In this document: piece after piece, positions 45,138 through 54,336 of the stretch
How positions within the stretch are numbered: the stretch's first letter is position 1
Layout: the number at the start of each line of letters is the position of its first letter
Assembly: GCA_947487205.1 (NCBI GenBank)
Contig: CANKVU010000008.1
Coordinates: 62,001-126,000 of the forward strand
Source of the DNA: an uncultured Paracoccaceae bacterium
GTDB taxonomy: Bacteria; Pseudomonadota; Alphaproteobacteria; Rhodobacterales; Rhodobacteraceae
Direction of reading: 5' to 3'
DNA length: 64,000 nucleotides
Notes under the pieces: model-generated
What the model saw: the letters and a program-made list of their open reading frames with translations, nothing else
The model's database searches: none
Told to the model about the DNA's origin: nothing
Position numbers and translations under genes: made by a program

Positions 45138-45393
45138 GGGTGCAGGCCGTTCCGGAATGCGACCGCCTGATCTCATCCAGCTTCTTCCTCTCGTCGAATA
45201 CCACCTGAACTGCCCTGTGAACTCCAACCAGGGCCCGTCGAACCTCGGACTCCGGCATCCCGGTATCTCCCGCTTCGAGTTGCCGGCGAATATCGACGAG
45301 GGCTCTCATCACCCCGCGGAAATGCTGCTCCGCGGCAGCCACCATCTCCCGGGCAAGATCTTCCTCGTCCTCGTTTGCGGGATCGTCGCCCAT
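45049..45393 (-). CDS. GTA terminase small subunit-like protein (g1)
   Basis: A 114-residue acidic helical protein at the head of the cluster, matching RcGTA g1 in size and place. It has an acidic N-terminus (DDPANEDEEDLAREMV), long helices with HFRGVMRALVDIRRQLEAG and a C-terminal helix AEEEVRGRLDRLRTAFHG. GGGG lies five bases before the ATG. In R. capsulatus this protein is a small terminase that lacks specific DNA binding. Similarity is judged from general pattern and position, since the family is poorly conserved. Confidence 0.8.
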   Translation of the reverse strand: MGDDPANEDEEDLAREMVAAAEQHFRGVMRALVDIRRQLEAGDTGMPESEVRRALVGVHRAVQVVFDERKKLDEIRRSHSGTACTHAVDLRQAEEEVRGRLDRLRTAFHGDEVP

Positions 45394-45415
45394 ACATCCC
45401 CGTCCTCGTCGCTGC

Positions 45416-45613
45416 TCACATCGCAGTGCCGGTAAACGGGAATTCCCGTATCCAGCCCTTCTCACAGGCTGCGGGCGTCGCGTTACATCTACCCTTGCCC
45501 ACCGAACGCTTGCCAAATGAGCACCCGCCACCGAGATGCATTGCGCGCCACCGAGGCGCCCCGGCGTAAGAGATTTCGCGCCGGCAGATGATGCAGCTTA
45601 GTTTGCTTCCCAT
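45416..45613 (-). CDS. Possible cysteine-rich mini-protein upstream of g1
   Basis: An open frame of 65 residues ends 22 bases before g1. It has a Cys-x-x-Cys pair (KLSCIICRREISY) followed by isolated cysteines in GGGCSFGK, KGRCNAT and AACEKGW, and a composition (Lys, Ile, Phe, Cys) unlike the Arg/Ala/Pro-rich false frames of this GC-rich genome. No convincing ribosome binding site precedes the ATG, and an in-frame longer version exists. It could be a zinc-binding leader peptide of the GTA operon or chance. I recognise no family. Confidence 0.3.
   Translation of the reverse strand: MGSKLSCIICRREISYAGAPRWRAMHLGGGCSFGKRSVGKGRCNATPAACEKGWIREFPFTGTAM
45436..45449. promoter_or_regulatory. 14-bp perfect palindrome before the GTA operon
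   Basis: ACGGGAATTCCCGT is a perfect palindrome 43 bases upstream of the g1 start codon. It is a candidate operator or RNA hairpin for the gene transfer agent genes. It also lies within the tail of the possible mini-protein, so only location and symmetry support a role. Confidence 0.4.
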
Positions 45614-46077
45614 GGGCGGCACGGCCGAACCAAATATCCGCGTGCGTGGCGGAGAGAACGGCAATCGCATCTTCTTGGACCCCTGCAAGCCCTAGCAGGG
45701 GCACCCGCTGGACCTCTTGCATGGCTTGCTGCCCCGCCTAACTGGGCGGGATTGCCCAAGTGATACGTCGCGCGCTCGTGAGATCCTGTCGGAGGATAGT
45801 TTCACGCCGGGATCCGCGAATGGTCCAGTGCAAAGACCGAACTGAGGCCCAGCGTGGCAGGGCGCGAACGCCTCGATGGGTGCCTTCTGCAGCCGCGCAA
45901 TCGTTCGGCACGGCGTTCGCGCGGGCCCCAATCTCTACAGTGCAAACGTACTGCGATTACAATGCCGCGTCTTGACCGCGCCTTCGACACTCCCCGGCAC
46001 AAAGGTATACAGGCATGATCGCTGGCCGGATCATGAAGTAAAATCCGAATCCGAACCGCGCTGGAGGCCTACCGGCA
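45614..46077. other. Gene-free leader region between mltG and the GTA cluster
   Basis: I see no gene with codon structure here. The region is less GC-rich than the flanks and holds several inverted repeats: CCCCTGC/GCAGGGG with an eight-base loop (45680-45701), CCCGCC/GGCGGG (45733-45750), and an 11-bp pair GCGCGAACGCC (45862-45872) and GGCGTTCGCGC (45912-45922). As the only sizeable gap upstream of g1, it must contain the GTA promoter if one lies adjacent. I could not pick a convincing -35/-10 pair. Confidence 0.5.
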
Positions 46078-47232
46078 TCACTGCCCCGCGTTGTTCGCCT
46101 CGATTTCCCGCCAACGCGCCACGTTCTCGTTGTGCTCGGCGAGGGTCTCAGCGAAGGCGTGCCCGCCGCTTCCATCCGCGACGAAGTAAAGATAATCCGT
46201 CGCCGCAGGTGACATGGCGGCCGTAATCGCATCGACACCCGGGTTGGCAATCGGCGTCGGGGGCAATCCGTCGATGACATAGGTATTGTAAGGCGTCTCG
46301 GCATCGAGCTCGCTCCGCCTAAGGCCGCGCCCCAGGACGCCCTCACCCCCGGTGATGCCATAGATCACCGTCGGATCGGTCTGAAGGCGCATGCCCTGCT
46401 TCAGCCGGTTGACGAAGACGCTCGCTACAACCTCCCGCTCCTCGGGGACCCCCGTCTCCTTCTCGACGATGGAGGCCATCACGAGCGCCTCCTCTGGCGT
46501 ATCGTAGGGGAGGTCGTCATCTCGCTCCTCCCAGGCGGCGGCTAGACGTTCCTCCTGCCGCGTCTCCATCCGGGAAAGGATGTCCGAGCGGCTCGCACCC
46601 GATGACAGCTCGTAGCTGTCGGGAGCAAGGCGGCCTTCGGGCGGAACCTCCGAAACCTCGCCTTCGAGAAAATCGGCGGCCCGTAGTGCGTCGACGATCT
46701 GCCAACTCGTCACACCCTCGGCCACCGCGATGCGGTAGCGGGTATCGGACAGGTCGCGCGCATCGCGGTAGAGATCCGGCACCTCGGCGACGGCGGGGTC
46801 GAACTCGACGCCGACGGCGAACTGCCCGGTCGACGGGTCCAGTTCGCGAATCTCGATCTCCTTCGCGTTCACCCCGATCCTGTAGACGATTTCGGTGCCA
46901 CAGGTGCTTTGCCCTCCGCGCGTGACGATATCGACGATCTCCTCCATCGAGGCGTTCTCGGGGATGAGAAAGCTACCGGCCTTCAGCGCCTCCGACCTGT
47001 CGGTATAGTCCGCGCCGATACGAAAGATCTGGGCCGACGAGACGGCCTCCTGGGCGGCAAGGTTCTCGGAAACACCGCGGATGGACGATCCGGGTTCGAC
47101 CCGCAGGCACATGGCCTGCGCGAGCGGCCCCGTGGAAGTATAGGCGTGAATTCCCCAGCCGATCACGCTCGCCAACATCACCAGTCCGACGATCAGCAAC
47201 GTCAAACCGTTGGAGGCGACATGCCGCCACAT
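46078..47232 (-). CDS. mltG: Endolytic murein transglycosylase MltG
   Basis: An inner-membrane lytic transglycosylase that cuts nascent glycan strands and so limits their length. The 384-residue protein has a membrane helix at residues about 10-30 (LTLLIVGLVMLASVIGWGIH), a LysM-like region and the YceG catalytic domain with ASIVEKETGVPEEREVVASV, containing the catalytic glutamate, and LQTDPTVIYGI, then YNTYVIDGLPPTPIANPG. Its start overlaps the fabF stop by one base (TGATG), so it ends the fab operon. The GTA leader region follows. Confidence 0.94.
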   Translation of the reverse strand: MWRHVASNGLTLLIVGLVMLASVIGWGIHAYTSTGPLAQAMCLRVEPGSSIRGVSENLAAQEAVSSAQIFRIGADYTDRSEALKAGSFLIPENASMEEIVDIVTRGGQSTCGTEIVYRIGVNAKEIEIRELDPSTGQFAVGVEFDPAVAEVPDLYRDARDLSDTRYRIAVAEGVTSWQIVDALRAADFLEGEVSEVPPEGRLAPDSYELSSGASRSDILSRMETRQEERLAAAWEERDDDLPYDTPEEALVMASIVEKETGVPEEREVVASVFVNRLKQGMRLQTDPTVIYGITGGEGVLGRGLRRSELDAETPYNTYVIDGLPPTPIANPGVDAITAAMSPAATDYLYFVADGSGGHAFAETLAEHNENVARWREIEANNAGQ

Positions 47233-48494
47233 CAGCCGTCGACCCGGCGGAGGATGAGAGCCGCGTTGGTCCCGCCGAAGCCGAATGAGTTCGACAACGC
47301 CACGTCGATCCGGCGATCGACCTTCTTCATCGGCGCCAGATCGATGATCGCATCCTCCGGGGGGTTCTTCAGGTTCAACGTCGGCGGTGCGACCTGATCG
47401 CGGATCGCCAATGCCGAGAAGATCGCCTCGACCGCGCCCGCCGCGCCGAGCAGATGCCCGATCGCCGACTTCGTGGATGACATCGTGGCCGCGCCTGCCC
47501 GATCGCCCAGAAGGCGCTGTACTGCACCCATCTCGATCGTATCGGCCATCGTGGACGTTCCGTGCGCGTTCACATAGTCGATCTCGCCCGCATCAATTCC
47601 GGCGCGGGACACCGCGGCTCGCATCGCGCGCTCCGCGCCCTCGTGGTTCGGTGCCGGGGCGGTGATGTGATGGGCGTCACCCGACAACCCGTAGCCGATG
47701 ATCTCGGCATAGATCGTGGCGCCTCGCGCCTTGGCGCGTTCGTATTCCTCGAGAACGACGACGCCGGCCCCCTCGCCCATGACGAATCCGTCGCGTTCGG
47801 AATCCCAGGGGCGACTTGCTTTCTGGGGATCGTCCTTGAACTTGGTCGAAAGGGCCTTGCAGGCATTGAAACCGGCGATCCCGACCTCGCAGATCGCACT
47901 TTCCGACCCGCCCGCGACCATCACATCCGCATCCCCCAACTGGATCAGGCGCGACGCGTCGCCGATTGCGTGCGCCCCGGTCGAACAAGCCGTCACGACC
48001 GCATGGTTCGGACCCTTGTAGCCGTACTTGATGGAGACCTGCCCGCTTATGAGATTGATCAGCGACCCCGGAATGAAGAACGGCGAAACGCGACGGGGCC
48101 CCTTCTCGTGGATCATCACCGCGGTCTCGGCGATCGATTGAAGCCCGCCTATCCCGGACCCGATCATCACCCCGATCCGCTCCGCATCCGCGCTTCCCCG
48201 AGCGTCGAGGCCGGCATCCGCAATGGCCTGGTCGGCCGCTGCCATGCCGAGCTGGATGAATCTGTCGACCTTGCGCTGTTCCTTCGGTTCCAGCCAGTCA
48301 TCGGCGTTGAACGTCCCGTCCGAGCCATCGCCCTCGGGAACCTCGCAGGCATAGGTCGTCGCGAGTTTCGATGCATCGAAACTCCGAATGGTTCCCGCGC
48401 CCGAACGTCCCTCAAGCAAGCGGTTCCACGTCTCGTCGACACCGCAGGCCAGCGGAGTGACCATGCCCATCCCGGAAATGACTACGCGCCGCAT
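47232..48494 (-). CDS. fabF: 3-oxoacyl-ACP synthase II (FabF)
   Basis: The condensing enzyme of fatty acid elongation. The 420-residue protein has the catalytic cysteine Cys170 in HAVVTACSTGAHAIG and the two histidines in NAHGTST and GHLLGAAGAVE, plus the terminal SFGFGGTNA. Length is normal. It lies 293 bases downstream of acpP, separated from it by a strong terminator, so it probably has its own promoter. It is coupled to mltG at its 3' end. Confidence 0.96.
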   Translation of the reverse strand: MRRVVISGMGMVTPLACGVDETWNRLLEGRSGAGTIRSFDASKLATTYACEVPEGDGSDGTFNADDWLEPKEQRKVDRFIQLGMAAADQAIADAGLDARGSADAERIGVMIGSGIGGLQSIAETAVMIHEKGPRRVSPFFIPGSLINLISGQVSIKYGYKGPNHAVVTACSTGAHAIGDASRLIQLGDADVMVAGGSESAICEVGIAGFNACKALSTKFKDDPQKASRPWDSERDGFVMGEGAGVVVLEEYERAKARGATIYAEIIGYGLSGDAHHITAPAPNHEGAERAMRAAVSRAGIDAGEIDYVNAHGTSTMADTIEMGAVQRLLGDRAGAATMSSTKSAIGHLLGAAGAVEAIFSALAIRDQVAPPTLNLKNPPEDAIIDLAPMKKVDRRIDVALSNSFGFGGTNAALILRRVDG

Positions 48495-48721
48495 ACCGTA
48501 CCGCCCTGCTATCTATCGTGCCCAAGCCTGATACACGCCGTGTCCCAAGGTTGAAAGACCCGGCGATCCGCCCGCCCCGCATGTCCGTCAACCGTATCCC
48601 TGCCGGGAATCGTCTGAGGACGGAAATCCGAGGGCATCGCTTGCTGATCAGGCCTGCCGATGCCGCCCCTCCGGGAAACCCAGCGACGAACCGAGCTGCG
48701 TCTGGACGTTCACGCGAACCG

Positions 48722-48761
48722 CAAAACAAGTCGGGCGCGATCCGCAAGGATCGCGCCCGAC
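48722..48761 (-). terminator. Intrinsic terminator of acpP
   Basis: A perfect 14-bp stem (48730-48743 with 48748-48761, core GGGCGCGATCC) closes a GCAA tetraloop. On the minus strand it is followed by TTGTTTTG. It lies 26 bases after the acpP stop, as expected for the highly expressed acyl carrier gene. The remaining fabF-acpP gap holds no gene that I can support. Confidence 0.85.
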
Positions 48762-48787
48762 AGAAAGAGGTTGGATCGCAAGACCGT

Positions 48788-49027
48788 TCAGGTCGCTTCC
48801 TTGATGTAATCCACGGCATCGCCGAACGTCTGGATCTTTTCGGCGGCATCATCCGGGATCTCGATCCCGAATTCCTCTTCGAATGCCATGACCAGTTCGA
48901 CCGTATCGAGGCTGTCCGCGCCGAGATCGTCAATGAAGGAGGCGTTCCGGGTCACCTTCTCCTCCTCGACGCCGAGATGCTCGACTACCTTCTTCCTGAC
49001 GCGCTCTTCGATATCGCCGTCGCTCAT
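48788..49027 (-). CDS. acpP: Acyl carrier protein
   Basis: Carries growing acyl chains on a 4'-phosphopantetheine attached to Ser39 in [13 protein letters not shown]. The product has 79 residues, acidic and helical, with the family ending [20 protein letters not shown] lies eight bases before the ATG. It is flanked by fabG upstream (147 bases) and its own terminator downstream. It is the standard housekeeping ACP. Confidence 0.98.
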   Translation of the reverse strand: MSDGDIEERVRKKVVEHLGVEEEKVTRNASFIDDLGADSLDTVELVMAFEEEFGIEIPDDAAEKIQTFGDAVDYIKEAT

Positions 49028-49174
49028 GTCTCATCCTTCTCTTTCGGGATATCCCGCTCACTGTCCGCCCACGGGGGCAAGTCTCGTCCCGGCCAATCCT
49101 GTGCGAATGGCTCCGAAATGGTGGGCCGCCTATAGCATACCGTCAAACCATGGCAAACGGTTTCGCCCGCCGGT

Positions 49175-49912
49175 TCAGATCATGGCCATGCCGCCGTTCA
49201 CGTGCAAGGTTGCACCGGTGACATAGGCCGCCTCTGGGCTGGCAAGATAGAGCACCGCCGCCGCGATCTCGTCGGGTTTGCCCATGCGGCCCAGGGGAAC
49301 CTGGCTCAGGATCCCCGCCTTCTGATCCTCGGTAAGTTTCTCGGTCATCGCCGTTTCGATGAAGCCGGGTGCCACGGTGTTGACGGTCACGCCTCGCGAC
49401 GCGACCTCGTGGGCAAGCGACTTGCCGAAGCCTGCCAGTCCGGCCTTCGCGGCGGCATAGTTCGCCTGCCCGGGATTGCCGGTCGTGCCCACGATGGAGG
49501 AGATATTGACGATGCGGCCCCAGCGGCGCTTCATCATGGCGCGGAGGCTCGCCTGGCTGAGCTTCATCGCCGCGGTCAGGTTCACGTCGAGGACGCTCTG
49601 CCAGTCCTCGTCCGACATTCGCATCAGCAACTGATCACGGGTAAGACCCGCGTTGTTTACCAGAATATCGAGCGATCCCATCGCCTCGCTCGCGCGCCGG
49701 GGCAGGTCCTTGACCTCCGAACGGTCCGACAGGTCGCACATCACGACATGAGCGCCCTCGCCGAGTTCCCGGGCCAGATCCGCAAGGGGCGCCTCCCGCG
49801 TTCCCGAAAGCGCCACCTGAGCGCCGGCACCGTGCAGCAAGCGGGCGACCGCGCCACCGATCCCGCCCGATGCCCCCGTGACAAGCGCGCATTTCCCGTC
49901 CAGATCGAACAT
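49175..49912 (-). CDS. fabG: 3-oxoacyl-ACP reductase FabG
   Basis: NADPH-dependent reduction of 3-oxoacyl-ACP. The 245-residue SDR has the cofactor motif TGASGGIGG, NNAG, the catalytic serine in NISSIVGTTGNPGQ and YAAAK as the YxxxK pair, followed by VNTVAPGFIETAMT and the C-terminal VTGATLHVNGGMAMI typical of FabG. It starts two bases after the fabD stop, with GGGAGA overlapping that stop. Confidence 0.97.
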   Translation of the reverse strand: MFDLDGKCALVTGASGGIGGAVARLLHGAGAQVALSGTREAPLADLARELGEGAHVVMCDLSDRSEVKDLPRRASEAMGSLDILVNNAGLTRDQLLMRMSDEDWQSVLDVNLTAAMKLSQASLRAMMKRRWGRIVNISSIVGTTGNPGQANYAAAKAGLAGFGKSLAHEVASRGVTVNTVAPGFIETAMTEKLTEDQKAGILSQVPLGRMGKPDEIAAAVLYLASPEAAYVTGATLHVNGGMAMI

Positions 49913-49914
49913 CT

Positions 49915-50853
49915 TCAGTCTCCCTTTCCTGCGGCCGTGCGGACCTGTTCGGCGTCGCCGATCGCCAATGTCGTGATCGAGCGGTCGATGCGACGGATCA
50001 TGCCGGACAGCGCCTTTCCGGCGCCGACCTCCCAGATCTCGTCGACCCCGTCCTGCGCCATGCGCAAGACGCTCTCCCGCCAGCGCACCGACCCCGTGAC
50101 CTGCGCGACCAGAAGGTCGCGGATCCGGTCCGGATCACAGACCGGTTCGGCCGTGACGTTTGCGACGACGGGAACGGATGGCGCCGCGATAGGAACATCG
50201 GACAGCGCTTCGGACATGCGGTCCGCCGCGGGTTTCATCAATTCACAGTGGAACGGGGCCGAGACGGGCAGCATGACGGCCCGCTTCGCTCCGGCGTCCT
50301 TGGCCAACTCCACCGCTCTCTCCACCGCCGCCTTGTGGCCGGAGATCACCACCTGTGCCGGATCGTTGTCGTTCGCCGCCTGGCAGACCTCGCCCTGTGC
50401 TGCCTCGGTCGCGATGGCAGCTGCCCGCTCGAAATCGAGCCCCAGGAGCGCCGCCATCGCACCCTCCCCGAGGGGAACGGCATCCTGCATGGCCCGCCCG
50501 CGCAGTCGCAGGAGCCGTGCCGCATCGCTGATCGACAAGGCCCCCGCCGCAGCCAGCGCCGAATATTCTCCGAGTGAATGCCCGGCAAGAAAATCGGCCC
50601 GCGTGATATCCACTCCCTCCGCCTCGAGGGCACGGATCGCGGCGAGCGAGGTCGCCATGAGGGCCGGCTGGGCGTTCGCCGTCAGCATCAGGGTCTCGGC
50701 TTCTCCCGACCAGATCGTCTGCGACAGGGGCTCCCCGAGCGCGTCGTCAACCTCGTCGAAGACGGCCTTGGCCGCCGGGTAGACCTCCGCCAGATCGTGC
50801 CCCATTCCGATCGACTGGGCACCCTGCCCCGGAAAGACCAATGCCAGCGTCAT
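49915..50853 (-). CDS. fabD: Malonyl-CoA:ACP transacylase FabD
   Basis: Loads malonyl groups onto acyl carrier protein. The 312-residue protein has the nucleophile Ser93 in GHSLGEYSAL, FPGQGAQSIGMG at the N-terminus and the catalytic histidine in LPVSAPFHCELM. The ATG at 50853 is set by GGAGGG seven bases before it. It is followed closely by fabG in one operon. The 226 bases between fabD and anmK contain no recognisable gene. Confidence 0.96.
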   Translation of the reverse strand: MTLALVFPGQGAQSIGMGHDLAEVYPAAKAVFDEVDDALGEPLSQTIWSGEAETLMLTANAQPALMATSLAAIRALEAEGVDITRADFLAGHSLGEYSALAAAGALSISDAARLLRLRGRAMQDAVPLGEGAMAALLGLDFERAAAIATEAAQGEVCQAANDNDPAQVVISGHKAAVERAVELAKDAGAKRAVMLPVSAPFHCELMKPAADRMSEALSDVPIAAPSVPVVANVTAEPVCDPDRIRDLLVAQVTGSVRWRESVLRMAQDGVDEIWEVGAGKALSGMIRRIDRSITTLAIGDAEQVRTAAGKGD

Positions 50854-51079
50854 GCGCCGCCCTCCATACCGCATTCCGCCTTCGCTTAAACGCCGCGCCC
50901 TCGAGGCGCAACGCGACCGTCTCCCCGCCTCTCAGGATCGCCACCCCGGGGCCGTACAGCGGCCCGCCTGGCGGGACGGGTCCAACCCTGACCTGAATGG
51001 CCGCAGATCCTGCCATCGCCGAGACGGGCAAGACGCGATGATCGCTCCGGCACAATGCGTCCGGACGGGAATCAGGGGA

Positions 51080-52216
51080 TCACCCCTTTGACCCCGACGC
51101 GGCCCGGGTTTCCGGTCGCCGCGGATCGGCCAGCTTCCCGCCAGTGAGCGGGCCCTTCGCGCCCGTGGTCCCGGGCGCGGTGATGGGCCATCCCCGCACC
51201 ACCCGCACGGCGAGATAGGCAAAGGCCTGAGCCTCCAGCATGTCCCCGTCCAGGCCTACCGTCTCGACGGCGCGGACCGGAAGTCGGGCGGCGTCCGACA
51301 ACATTCGCATCATCGTCGCGTTGTGCCGTCCGCCCCCCGTCACCAGCAGTTCGGCGGGCGGTGACGGACAATGTGTCAGGCCCGCCGCGACGGTTTCGGC
51401 GACGGCACGGGTCAGGGTCGCCGCGGCATCGGCATCGCCAAGGTCCGCGACCACCCCCTGAAGCCAGGCGAAAGCATCCCGATCGAGCGACTTCGGCGGG
51501 GCGGTCCGGAAATACTCCTGCGCCAGAAGATGGTCGATCACGGTCCGGTCGGCTGTGCCGGCTGCGCCCAACGCTCCGCAATCGTCACGTTCCGCGGCAA
51601 ACCGTGTCCGCATCAGGTCGTTGAGAGGCGCGTTCGCGGGTCCGGTATCGAATGCAAGGCATGCTCCCGGCCCCGCCGGGTCGGGAATGCGCGGATCGAC
51701 CCAGGTCAGGTTCCCGACCCCCCCGAGATTGAGGATCGCCACCGGCCTCGCTCCCCCCAGTCGCCGCATGACCGCATGATGGTAGAACGGGACCAGCGGC
51801 GCCCCCTGTCCGCCTTCCGCGACATCCGCGGAACGAAAGTCCCAGACGACGGGGCAGCCCAGGGCATGCGCCAGCTTGCGCCCGTCGCCGATCTGGCAGG
51901 TGCGCCGTGCGGCCGGATCGTGCGCGGTGGTCTGGCCGTGAAACCCCACCACCGCCGCCTCGGGCATCCCGGTCAGCAGTTCCAGATGAGCGGCGTCGAT
52001 CACGGCCGCGGCCTCGGCGTGCCCGGTCCATCGGCCCAGCGCTGCGCGGAGCACGTCGCGTTCATCCTCGCCATAGGGTCTGTACGCGGACCGCCCGAAC
52101 TCGAAGATCTCGGCTCCGTCCGTCCGGATCATTGCCGCGTCGATACCGTCGAGCGACGTGCCGGACATCGTTCCCAGAGCCCAGATCGGTCCTGTTTCCA
52201 CCGCCTCCCGCAACAT
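51080..52216 (-). CDS. anmK: Anhydro-N-acetylmuramic acid kinase
   Basis: Phosphorylates and opens 1,6-anhydro-MurNAc, a peptidoglycan recycling step. The 378-residue protein has [14 protein letters not shown] as the ATP phosphate loop, [36 protein letters not shown] and the C-terminal GGGRHN and QAFAYLAVR motifs. GAGAGGA precedes the ATG at 52216. It is divergent from tyrS with 63 bases between. With nagZ at 8-9 kb it suggests an active recycling route. Confidence 0.94.
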   Translation of the reverse strand: MLREAVETGPIWALGTMSGTSLDGIDAAMIRTDGAEIFEFGRSAYRPYGEDERDVLRAALGRWTGHAEAAAVIDAAHLELLTGMPEAAVVGFHGQTTAHDPAARRTCQIGDGRKLAHALGCPVVWDFRSADVAEGGQGAPLVPFYHHAVMRRLGGARPVAILNLGGVGNLTWVDPRIPDPAGPGACLAFDTGPANAPLNDLMRTRFAAERDDCGALGAAGTADRTVIDHLLAQEYFRTAPPKSLDRDAFAWLQGVVADLGDADAAATLTRAVAETVAAGLTHCPSPPAELLVTGGGRHNATMMRMLSDAARLPVRAVETVGLDGDMLEAQAFAYLAVRVVRGWPITAPGTTGAKGPLTGGKLADPRRPETRAASGSKG

Positions 52217-52279
52217 GGCTTTCCTCTCGCCGGTCCCGCCGTTATAGCGGGCTCGGGCCGAGAATGGACGCATTTGCCG

Positions 52280-53527
52280 ATGAGCTACCAGCCGAAATCG
52301 CAGTTTCTCCACGTGATGATCGAACGCGGCTTCGTCGCCGGCTGCACGGATCTGGAGGGGCTGGACGCCGCCCTCCTTGCCGGAACGGTTCCCGCCTATA
52401 TCGGCTATGACGCCACGGCGCAGTCCCTGCACGTGGGTCATCTACTGAACATCATGATGCTGCGCTGGTTGCAGAAGACGGGTCACAAGCCCCTGACCCT
52501 GATGGGCGGCGGAACCACCAAGGTGGGCGATCCCTCGTTCCGCTCGGATGAGCGGCCGCTTCTGGGTCCCGACCAGATCGCTGCCAATATCGCCGGGATG
52601 AAGGGCGTCTTCGCGAAGTACCTGACTTACGGATCGGGCACCTCGGACGCGCTGATGCTTGACAACGCGGAATGGCTCGACGGTCTGAATTATCTGGAAT
52701 TCCTGCGCGACATCGGGCGCCACTTCTCCGTCAACCGCATGCTCTCGTTCGAAAGCGTCAAGTCCCGCATCGACCGCGAACAATCGCTCTCCTTCCTCGA
52801 ATTCAACTACATGATCCTTCAGGCCTACGATTTCCTGGAGCTGAACCGCCGGTATGGGTGCCTGTTGCAGATGGGCGGGTCCGATCAATGGGGCAACATC
52901 GTCAACGGCATCGACCTCACCCGGCGCGTGGCCGAGAACGAGATCTACGGCCTCACCACGCCCCTGCTGACCACCTCCGACGGTCGGAAGATGGGCAAAT
53001 CCTCGGGCGGGGCGATCTGGCTCAATTCCGAAATGTTGAGCCCTTACGAATTCTGGCAGTTCTGGCGCAATACGACCGATGCCGACGTGGAGCGTTTCGC
53101 CAAGCTCTATACGGAATTGCCGGTTGAGGAATGCGCGCGACTGGGGGCGCTCGAAGGGTCGGAAATCAACGAGGCCAAGATCATTCTGGCCAACGAGGTG
53201 ACCGGGCTCTGCCACGGACGCAAGGCCGCCGAGGCAGCGCATGCCACCGCCCGCGAGGTTTTCGAGAAGGGGGGGGTCGGCGAGGACCTTCCCACCCTCA
53301 CCCTGCCCCGCTCCGAAGCGGCGGAAGGGGTATCCATCGTGCAGCTTATCGTTCGCTCGGGCCTCGCGAAATCCGGCAAGGACGCCAAGCGCCTGATCGC
53401 CGAGGGCGGCGCGCGCATGGACGATGCCACGATCACCGATCCGGGATTGGTCGTCGTGGCCGAAGCGCTGCCGCTGAAGCTTTCGGCCGGCAGGAAGCGA
53501 CATGCAATCATTGCGCTGGAGGGCTGA
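52280..53527 (+). CDS. tyrS: Tyrosyl-tRNA synthetase
   Basis: Charges tRNA-Tyr. The 415-residue class I enzyme has HVGH at residues 51-54, the tyrosine-binding [18 protein letters not shown] and [19 protein letters not shown], the KMSKS-type loop as KMGKS, and a C-terminal S4 RNA-binding domain ([20 protein letters not shown]). The start gives the family N-terminus. The stop overlaps the trpC start by one base, an uncommon but clear coupling. Confidence 0.96.
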   Translation: MSYQPKSQFLHVMIERGFVAGCTDLEGLDAALLAGTVPAYIGYDATAQSLHVGHLLNIMMLRWLQKTGHKPLTLMGGGTTKVGDPSFRSDERPLLGPDQIAANIAGMKGVFAKYLTYGSGTSDALMLDNAEWLDGLNYLEFLRDIGRHFSVNRMLSFESVKSRIDREQSLSFLEFNYMILQAYDFLELNRRYGCLLQMGGSDQWGNIVNGIDLTRRVAENEIYGLTTPLLTTSDGRKMGKSSGGAIWLNSEMLSPYEFWQFWRNTTDADVERFAKLYTELPVEECARLGALEGSEINEAKIILANEVTGLCHGRKAAEAAHATAREVFEKGGVGEDLPTLTLPRSEAAEGVSIVQLIVRSGLAKSGKDAKRLIAEGGARMDDATITDPGLVVVAEALPLKLSAGRKRHAIIALEG

Positions 53528-54336
53528 TGGCCACCATTCTCGACCGTATCAAGGCCTACAAGCTGGAGGAAGTCGCCGAACGCAAGGCGCACCGCGCCCA
53601 GGCCGAAATCGAGAATGCGGCGCGCTCCGCTCCCAAGACGCGCGATTTCTCCGGCAGCCTTCAGGCGGCGGCGCGCGAGGGCTACGGGCTCATTGCTGAG
53701 ATAAAGAAGGCCAGCCCCTCAAAGGGCCTCATACGGCAGGATTTCGATCCTGCAATCCTGGCCGCCGCCTATGAGGAGGGCGGCGCCGCCTGCCTTTCGG
53801 TGCTGACCGACGCCCCCTCCTTCCAGGGCCACGAGCGTTTTCTAGAGACCGCCCGCGAGGCTTGCGACCTCCCGGTCCTCAGGAAGGATTTCCTGTACGA
53901 TCCGTGGCAAGTCGCCGAATCCCGCGCAATCGGGGCGGATTGCATCCTTCTGATCATGGCGACCCTGGAGGACGGACAGGCAGCAGAGCTGGAGGATGCC
54001 GCCCGGCATTGGAACATGGATGTCCTGATCGAGGTTCATGACGAGGAGGAGCTCGAGCGCGCGATGGCCTTGCGCTCGACCCTCATCGGAATCAACAATC
54101 GCGACCTCCACACCTTCGAGACGAACCTTGACGTGACCAAGCGCCTCGCCCGGATCGCCTCGGCCGACCGCACCATCGTCGCCGAGAGCGGCCTCTCCAC
54201 GCCCGACGATCTGGCCGAACTCGCCCGCTACGGCACCCGGAAATTCCTGATCGGCGAAAGCCTGATGCGGCAGCCGGACGTGGCCGAGGCGACGCGCCAC
54301 CTGCTCGCCGACCCATTGACCGCCTCGGGGTTCTGA
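53527..54336 (+). CDS. trpC: Indole-3-glycerol phosphate synthase
   Basis: Closes the indole ring in tryptophan synthesis. The 269-residue TIM barrel has [14 protein letters not shown] with the catalytic lysine, [36 protein letters not shown] and [14 protein letters not shown]. No TrpF or TrpD domain is fused. It lies in the order trpC-moaC-moeA-lexA seen across Rhodobacteraceae and follows tyrS with a one-base overlap. The other trp genes are outside the window. Confidence 0.96.
   Translation: MATILDRIKAYKLEEVAERKAHRAQAEIENAARSAPKTRDFSGSLQAAAREGYGLIAEIKKASPSKGLIRQDFDPAILAAAYEEGGAACLSVLTDAPSFQGHERFLETAREACDLPVLRKDFLYDPWQVAESRAIGADCILLIMATLEDGQAAELEDAARHWNMDVLIEVHDEEELERAMALRSTLIGINNRDLHTFETNLDVTKRLARIASADRTIVAESGLSTPDDLAELARYGTRKFLIGESLMRQPDVAEATRHLLADPLTASGF

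Noticed and set aside
31878-45393. Interpretation as an intact temperate prophage
   Set aside because: No integrase, excisionase, repressor, replication, holin or endolysin gene and no flanking direct repeats were seen; gene set and order match a gene transfer agent.
45826-45946. Direct repeat CAGTGCAAA (45826-45834 and 45938-45946) before the GTA cluster
   Set aside because: A nine-base repeat in a region of this size is expected about once by chance.
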